Source: CAIJNA01 sp964516815
GTDB lineage: Bacteria; Campylobacterota; Campylobacteria; Campylobacterales; Arcobacteraceae
DNA: 16,751 nucleotides
Assembly (NCBI GenBank): GCA_964516815.1
Contig: CAZEXK010000027.1
Span: 1 to 16,751 of the forward strand
Reading direction: 5' to 3'
The notes under the pieces are model-generated. The model did no database searches. It saw only the letters and a program-made list of their open reading frames with translations, and was not told the origin of the DNA. A program made the translations under genes and the position numbers. This document shows, piece after piece, positions 13,756 through 16,751 of the stretch. Positions within the stretch are counted from its first letter, which is position 1; every line of letters begins with the position of its first letter.

Positions 13756-15033
13756 TTATAATGATAATATTACAATACCTTGTATTTGGGATAGTATATT
13801 TTTATTTTTATCAAAACCATTTATTTCTTTTCCAATTTCTAAAGTAGAAATCACACTTTTGCCTATAATATGTCGTGCTTTTTTATCATTTACTAATGTT
13901 TTTATTCCCCAAACACTATGAAAAATAATGGGTTCATCTTTAATATTACCAAGGTATAAGGCTATATGCCCTTTTATATATATTAAACTTAAAAATGCTT
14001 TTGCATTATTTTTTATATACTGTTTTTTTTCTTCATTGTTTTTTCCCAGTAAAGAAATATATTTTCCATTTTGTATTTGTGCTGAAGAATGTCTTTTCAT
14101 AGGAAAACCAAAAGGAGTTAGTAAATCTTTAGTAAGTAAAGAACAATCCCTATTTCCATTAGACCCTCCCCATCCATAAGGTTGACCTATCAATTCATTT
14201 ATAATATTATTTAGATTATTCTTATTAAATTGTATTGGAAATTTTACTATATTTTTATTTGCATCAATTTTTGAAATATAACCTTTTGCAGTATTATCTC
14301 TTATAACCATAGCTAGTTTACCTTTTCTTAAAGGAAAAATAGTACCAATTTTTATATGTTCTCTAAATATTTTATTTTTATATATTGGAAAATTATCTTT
14401 TATAGCAACAAAATATTTATTTTCTTTTTTGTATTTATTAATAACATCTTTACTAACTATTGCAATATCAGATAACATTATCCATCCTGAAGCAAAACTA
14501 GCTTGCACAAATACCCAATCTTTATTAGAAGAATAATGAGAAACATACAAGGGTGAATTTAAAGTAATACTAGTATTTTGACCATAATCAAAGGGATAAC
14601 CTTCTCCTGCTTGATTGAAGCTTTTAAACATAGGTTTATTTGAAGGAAATATTCTTAAATTTGAATTTTTTACTGTGATTGCTTTTAATTTTAAAGTGTC
14701 AAAATCATCCATATTACTTTGTTCAATAATATTATCAATCCATTTTTGTGTTATAAGTCTTTTGTTTTCAGCGTATATTTTAGACTTAAAATATAATACT
14801 CCCCAAGAAGCATCTTTTTTTGAAATGTCAATTTTTTTTAAATTCCAAGGTTTAAAATACATATCCATAAATTCTAAATACAATTTTTTATTCAATTTTG
14901 AAGATAAAGGTTTGATATCTTTTGTATAAAAACTAGCCTCTTGTGGATAATTTTTTAAATCTACAGGGTCAAGTATTTGTGCTTGTGTATAAGTAGAAAA
15001 TACAATAAACAGTATTATTCTAAGATATATCAA
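13756..15033 (-). CDS. Exported SH3 / NlpC-P60 (C40) cell-wall peptidase
   Basis: This 425-residue predicted exported protein begins with a short hydrophobic signal (IYLRIILFIVFSTYTQAQ, cleavage near 18-20). A region of about 100 residues follows, then SH3b-like segments (KNSNLRIFPSN about 122-132; DWVFVQASFASGWIMLSDI about 172-190; a further one about 205-255), then an NlpC/P60 domain. Its Cys297 lies in GQPYGWGGSNGNRDCSLLTK (about 283-302), and His356 in KGHIALYLG; His372 in IIFHSVWG may complete the site. Such enzymes cut the D-Glu to diamino-acid stem peptide bond (family knowledge). The start is TTG with AGGAG 8 bases upstream, and it overlaps the DUF309 gene by 14 bases. It is last in the rimO unit. 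Confidence 0.85.
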   Translation of the reverse strand: MIYLRIILFIVFSTYTQAQILDPVDLKNYPQEASFYTKDIKPLSSKLNKKLYLEFMDMYFKPWNLKKIDISKKDASWGVLYFKSKIYAENKRLITQKWIDNIIEQSNMDDFDTLKLKAITVKNSNLRIFPSNKPMFKSFNQAGEGYPFDYGQNTSITLNSPLYVSHYSSNKDWVFVQASFASGWIMLSDIAIVSKDVINKYKKENKYFVAIKDNFPIYKNKIFREHIKIGTIFPLRKGKLAMVIRDNTAKGYISKIDANKNIVKFPIQFNKNNLNNIINELIGQPYGWGGSNGNRDCSLLTKDLLTPFGFPMKRHSSAQIQNGKYISLLGKNNEEKKQYIKNNAKAFLSLIYIKGHIALYLGNIKDEPIIFHSVWGIKTLVNDKKARHIIGKSVISTLEIGKEINGFDKNKNILSQIQGIVILSL

Positions 15034-15352
15034 AAAGTTTACTCCTATTTTTATATTGATTTTGCAAAAGTTCTATAGCGTATAAATAATCTTGCTTATT
15101 TTCAAGTTTAATTTCATGCACTAAGTGTATATTTCGTTCAAATGCTCCCCATACTTTTGTACAACCTTCAGGTCGTTTTTTTATATATAAAGCAATAGAA
15201 GTTGCACCATTTATCAAACCTTGTAAAAATTTAGCAGATTTTTTATCACCTAATTTTTTTAAGTCATTCCAGTCATCTTCCAAAACTTCGTGAGCTTCAA
15301 CAAAATCATGATTTTCAATTAATTTTATAAAGCCCTTTATATCATATTGCAA
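15020..15352 (-). CDS. DUF309 domain protein
   Basis: This 110-residue helical protein has the DUF309 signature: FVEAHEVLEDDWNDLKK (about 17-33), then KFLQGLINGATSIALYIKKR (about 41-60) and GAFERNIHLVHEI. The conserved His/Glu pattern (EAHExLExxW) suggests a possible metal or ligand site, but the function of this family is not established to my knowledge. The only start that keeps the domain is TTG at 15352, with GGGA eight bases upstream. It overlaps the rimO end by 11 bases and the peptidase start by 14 bases, so translation of all three is probably linked. Confidence 0.8.
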   Translation of the reverse strand: MQYDIKGFIKLIENHDFVEAHEVLEDDWNDLKKLGDKKSAKFLQGLINGATSIALYIKKRPEGCTKVWGAFERNIHLVHEIKLENKQDYLYAIELLQNQYKNRSKLFDIS

Positions 15353-16688
15353 GAATTTTTCCCATAAGTTTATCTCCTACAAGTTCTGTAATTTCTACAT
15401 TATAAATACTTCCATGTTTTATTTCAAGATTAAACTCATTGTCATTTATATAAATTTCACCATCAATTTCTCTTTCCCATGAAAGTTTTCTCGCACTTAA
15501 AAGTAAATCATGTTCGCTACTAAGCCCTTCAATAACTACTTCAAAAGTTTTACCAACTTCATTTTGTAAACTCTTTTTTGTAGTTTGTTCTATAATTGCA
15601 CCTAGTATTTCAGCTCTTTTATCAATAGTTTCTTGTGGTATTTTATCAATCATATCAAATGCGCTTGTATCTTCTTCATCACTATATGAAAATACATTTG
15701 CTCTATCAAATTTGTAAGATTTTACATATTCACACAATGCATCAAAATCTTCTTGTGTTTCACCTGGATGCCCTACAATAAAAGTAGATCTTACAAAACT
15801 ATTATCAACTTCTCTCATTGCAATCATAAGTTCTTTTAGTTTTTCAACACCTTTACCTCTTTTCATTATCTTAAGCATTGATTCAGTGCTATGTTGTAAT
15901 GGCATATCATAATATGAATGAAAAATTTTACTTGAGGCTATTTTGTTTATTAGATTAACAGTTGTAGTAGAAGGATAAAGGTACAATATTCTAGCACTTT
16001 TAATACCTTTTATATTTGAGACTGCATCAACTAGTTGTTCTAATCCATCTTTTTGTTTGTCATCTCTTAAATATGAAGAGGAGTCTTGAGAAACAAATGA
16101 AAAATCAAAATAACCATTTTGTACCATATTAGTCACTTCTGCAACTATAGATTTAATGCTTCTTGAGTTTAATTTACCCTTAAAACTAGGAATTGCACAA
16201 AAAGCACAAGTTTGATTACAACCCTCACTTAGTTTAATATATGCATGAAAATTTGAACCTGTTACAACTCTATTAAGTGTTTCATCTACTAAAAAAACTT
16301 TAGAAGAAAATCTTGATTTTTTTTCTTCAAGCAATACATCTATCTTATCATAATCTCCAACACCTGTAAAAATATCTACTTCACTCAATGAATTTTGCAC
16401 ATCATCTTTATATCTTTGACTTAAACATCCTGACATTACTAAAACTGAATCTTCTTTTCTTCTTTCATGCATATCAAAAATAGTGTTTAGGGATTCTTGT
16501 TTTGCACTTTCAATAAATCCGCACGTATTTACAATAATTACATCTGCATTTTCTGGTTCATCAATTATTTTATATGCATTTAGTCGTCCTAACATTACTT
16601 CGCTATCAACTAAGTTTTTAGTGCATCCTAAACTTACTAAATGCACAGTTCTATGTGCAATATTTGTTTTCCACGCTTCTTGAGCCAT
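15342..16688 (-). CDS. rimO: Ribosomal protein S12 methylthiotransferase
   Basis: This 448-residue radical SAM methylthiotransferase modifies the conserved Asp of ribosomal protein S12. The N-terminal UPF0004 domain has the RimO-type motif SLGCTKNLVDSEVMLGRL (about 19-36), with Cys22, Cys56 (NTCGFIESAK) and Cys88 (MSGCLSQRY) for the auxiliary cluster. The radical SAM domain carries LSEGCNQTCAFCAIPSFKG with Cys157, Cys161 and Cys164. A TRAM-like domain occupies about 375-448. The LGCTKNLVDSE wording separates it from MiaB. The ATG is preceded by AGGAATAAAG. It is the first gene of a unit with the DUF309 and NlpC/P60 genes. Confidence 0.96.
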   Translation of the reverse strand: MAQEAWKTNIAHRTVHLVSLGCTKNLVDSEVMLGRLNAYKIIDEPENADVIIVNTCGFIESAKQESLNTIFDMHERRKEDSVLVMSGCLSQRYKDDVQNSLSEVDIFTGVGDYDKIDVLLEEKKSRFSSKVFLVDETLNRVVTGSNFHAYIKLSEGCNQTCAFCAIPSFKGKLNSRSIKSIVAEVTNMVQNGYFDFSFVSQDSSSYLRDDKQKDGLEQLVDAVSNIKGIKSARILYLYPSTTTVNLINKIASSKIFHSYYDMPLQHSTESMLKIMKRGKGVEKLKELMIAMREVDNSFVRSTFIVGHPGETQEDFDALCEYVKSYKFDRANVFSYSDEEDTSAFDMIDKIPQETIDKRAEILGAIIEQTTKKSLQNEVGKTFEVVIEGLSSEHDLLLSARKLSWEREIDGEIYINDNEFNLEIKHGSIYNVEITELVGDKLMGKILAI

Positions 16689-16715
16689 CTTTATTCCTAT
16701 ATTCTAATATTAGCG

Positions 16716-16721
16716 ATTATA
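16716..16721 (-). promoter_or_regulatory. Candidate -10 box of the rimO unit
   Basis: Minus strand TATAAT lies 27 bases before the rimO ATG. Transcription from about 16709 would give a leader of about 20 bases that contains AGGAA. No clear -35 box is seen before the window edge. The spacing is good, but the AT-rich context means the evidence is positional. Confidence 0.45.
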
Positions 16722-16751
16722 TCTAAATTTTATTTTTATTTAATATAAATA

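Noticed and set aside
1..16751. CRISPR arrays, insertion sequences, tRNA or rRNA genes, phage genes
   Set aside because: No regularly spaced repeats, transposase-like frames, terminal inverted repeats or recognisable structural RNA sequences were seen on either strand.

Overview
The window is very AT-rich and every convincing gene lies on the minus strand. The gene content points to Campylobacterota, most likely an Arcobacter-like sulfur or hydrogen chemolithoautotroph. The evidence is a two-subunit ATP citrate lyase (the key enzyme of the reductive TCA cycle), a long UbiD-type decarboxylase of the kind used in futalosine-type menaquinone synthesis, a TauE/SafE (TSUP) permease, and prepilins with the FSLIELIFVI signature common in this phylum. 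The genus is inferred from style, not proven.

Layout in the direction of transcription (high to low coordinates): (1) rimO - DUF309 gene - SH3/NlpC-P60 peptidase, a tightly overlapping unit in which the second and third genes start with TTG. (2) A small type IV prepilin-like gene (about 13280-13666) with no in-frame ATG, GTG or TTG. (3) ubiD-family decarboxylase (mqnL-like) - TSUP permease - Dabb-domain gene, apparently started by an extended -10 promoter so close to the ubiD ATG that the mRNA may be leaderless. A 32-codon small ORF with a good ribosome binding site follows. (4) An lsrG-like ABM gene - class II aldolase - lsrK, with its own candidate promoter and palindrome, followed by a possible gene remnant and an AT-rich terminator. 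(5) pabA/trpG - divergent hemF-like gene - GT39-like membrane glycosyltransferase. (6) aclB - aclA. (7) A second prepilin-like gene (about 133-750), again with no standard start codon.

The most interesting region is unit 4. The kinase is a clear LsrK (autoinducer-2 kinase) homologue down to its C-terminal TT(S/L)(M/L)WKAPGL. The Lsr transporter, LsrR regulator and LsrF thiolase are not in the window. In their place is a stand-alone class II aldolase related to the aldolase half of RhaD-type bifunctional aldolase/dehydrogenases, plus a small LsrG-like ABM protein. This could be an alternative route that feeds AI-2 or a related deoxy-ketose into DHAP. The second notable observation is that both prepilin genes appear to need a non-canonical (ATT/ATC/ATA) start.
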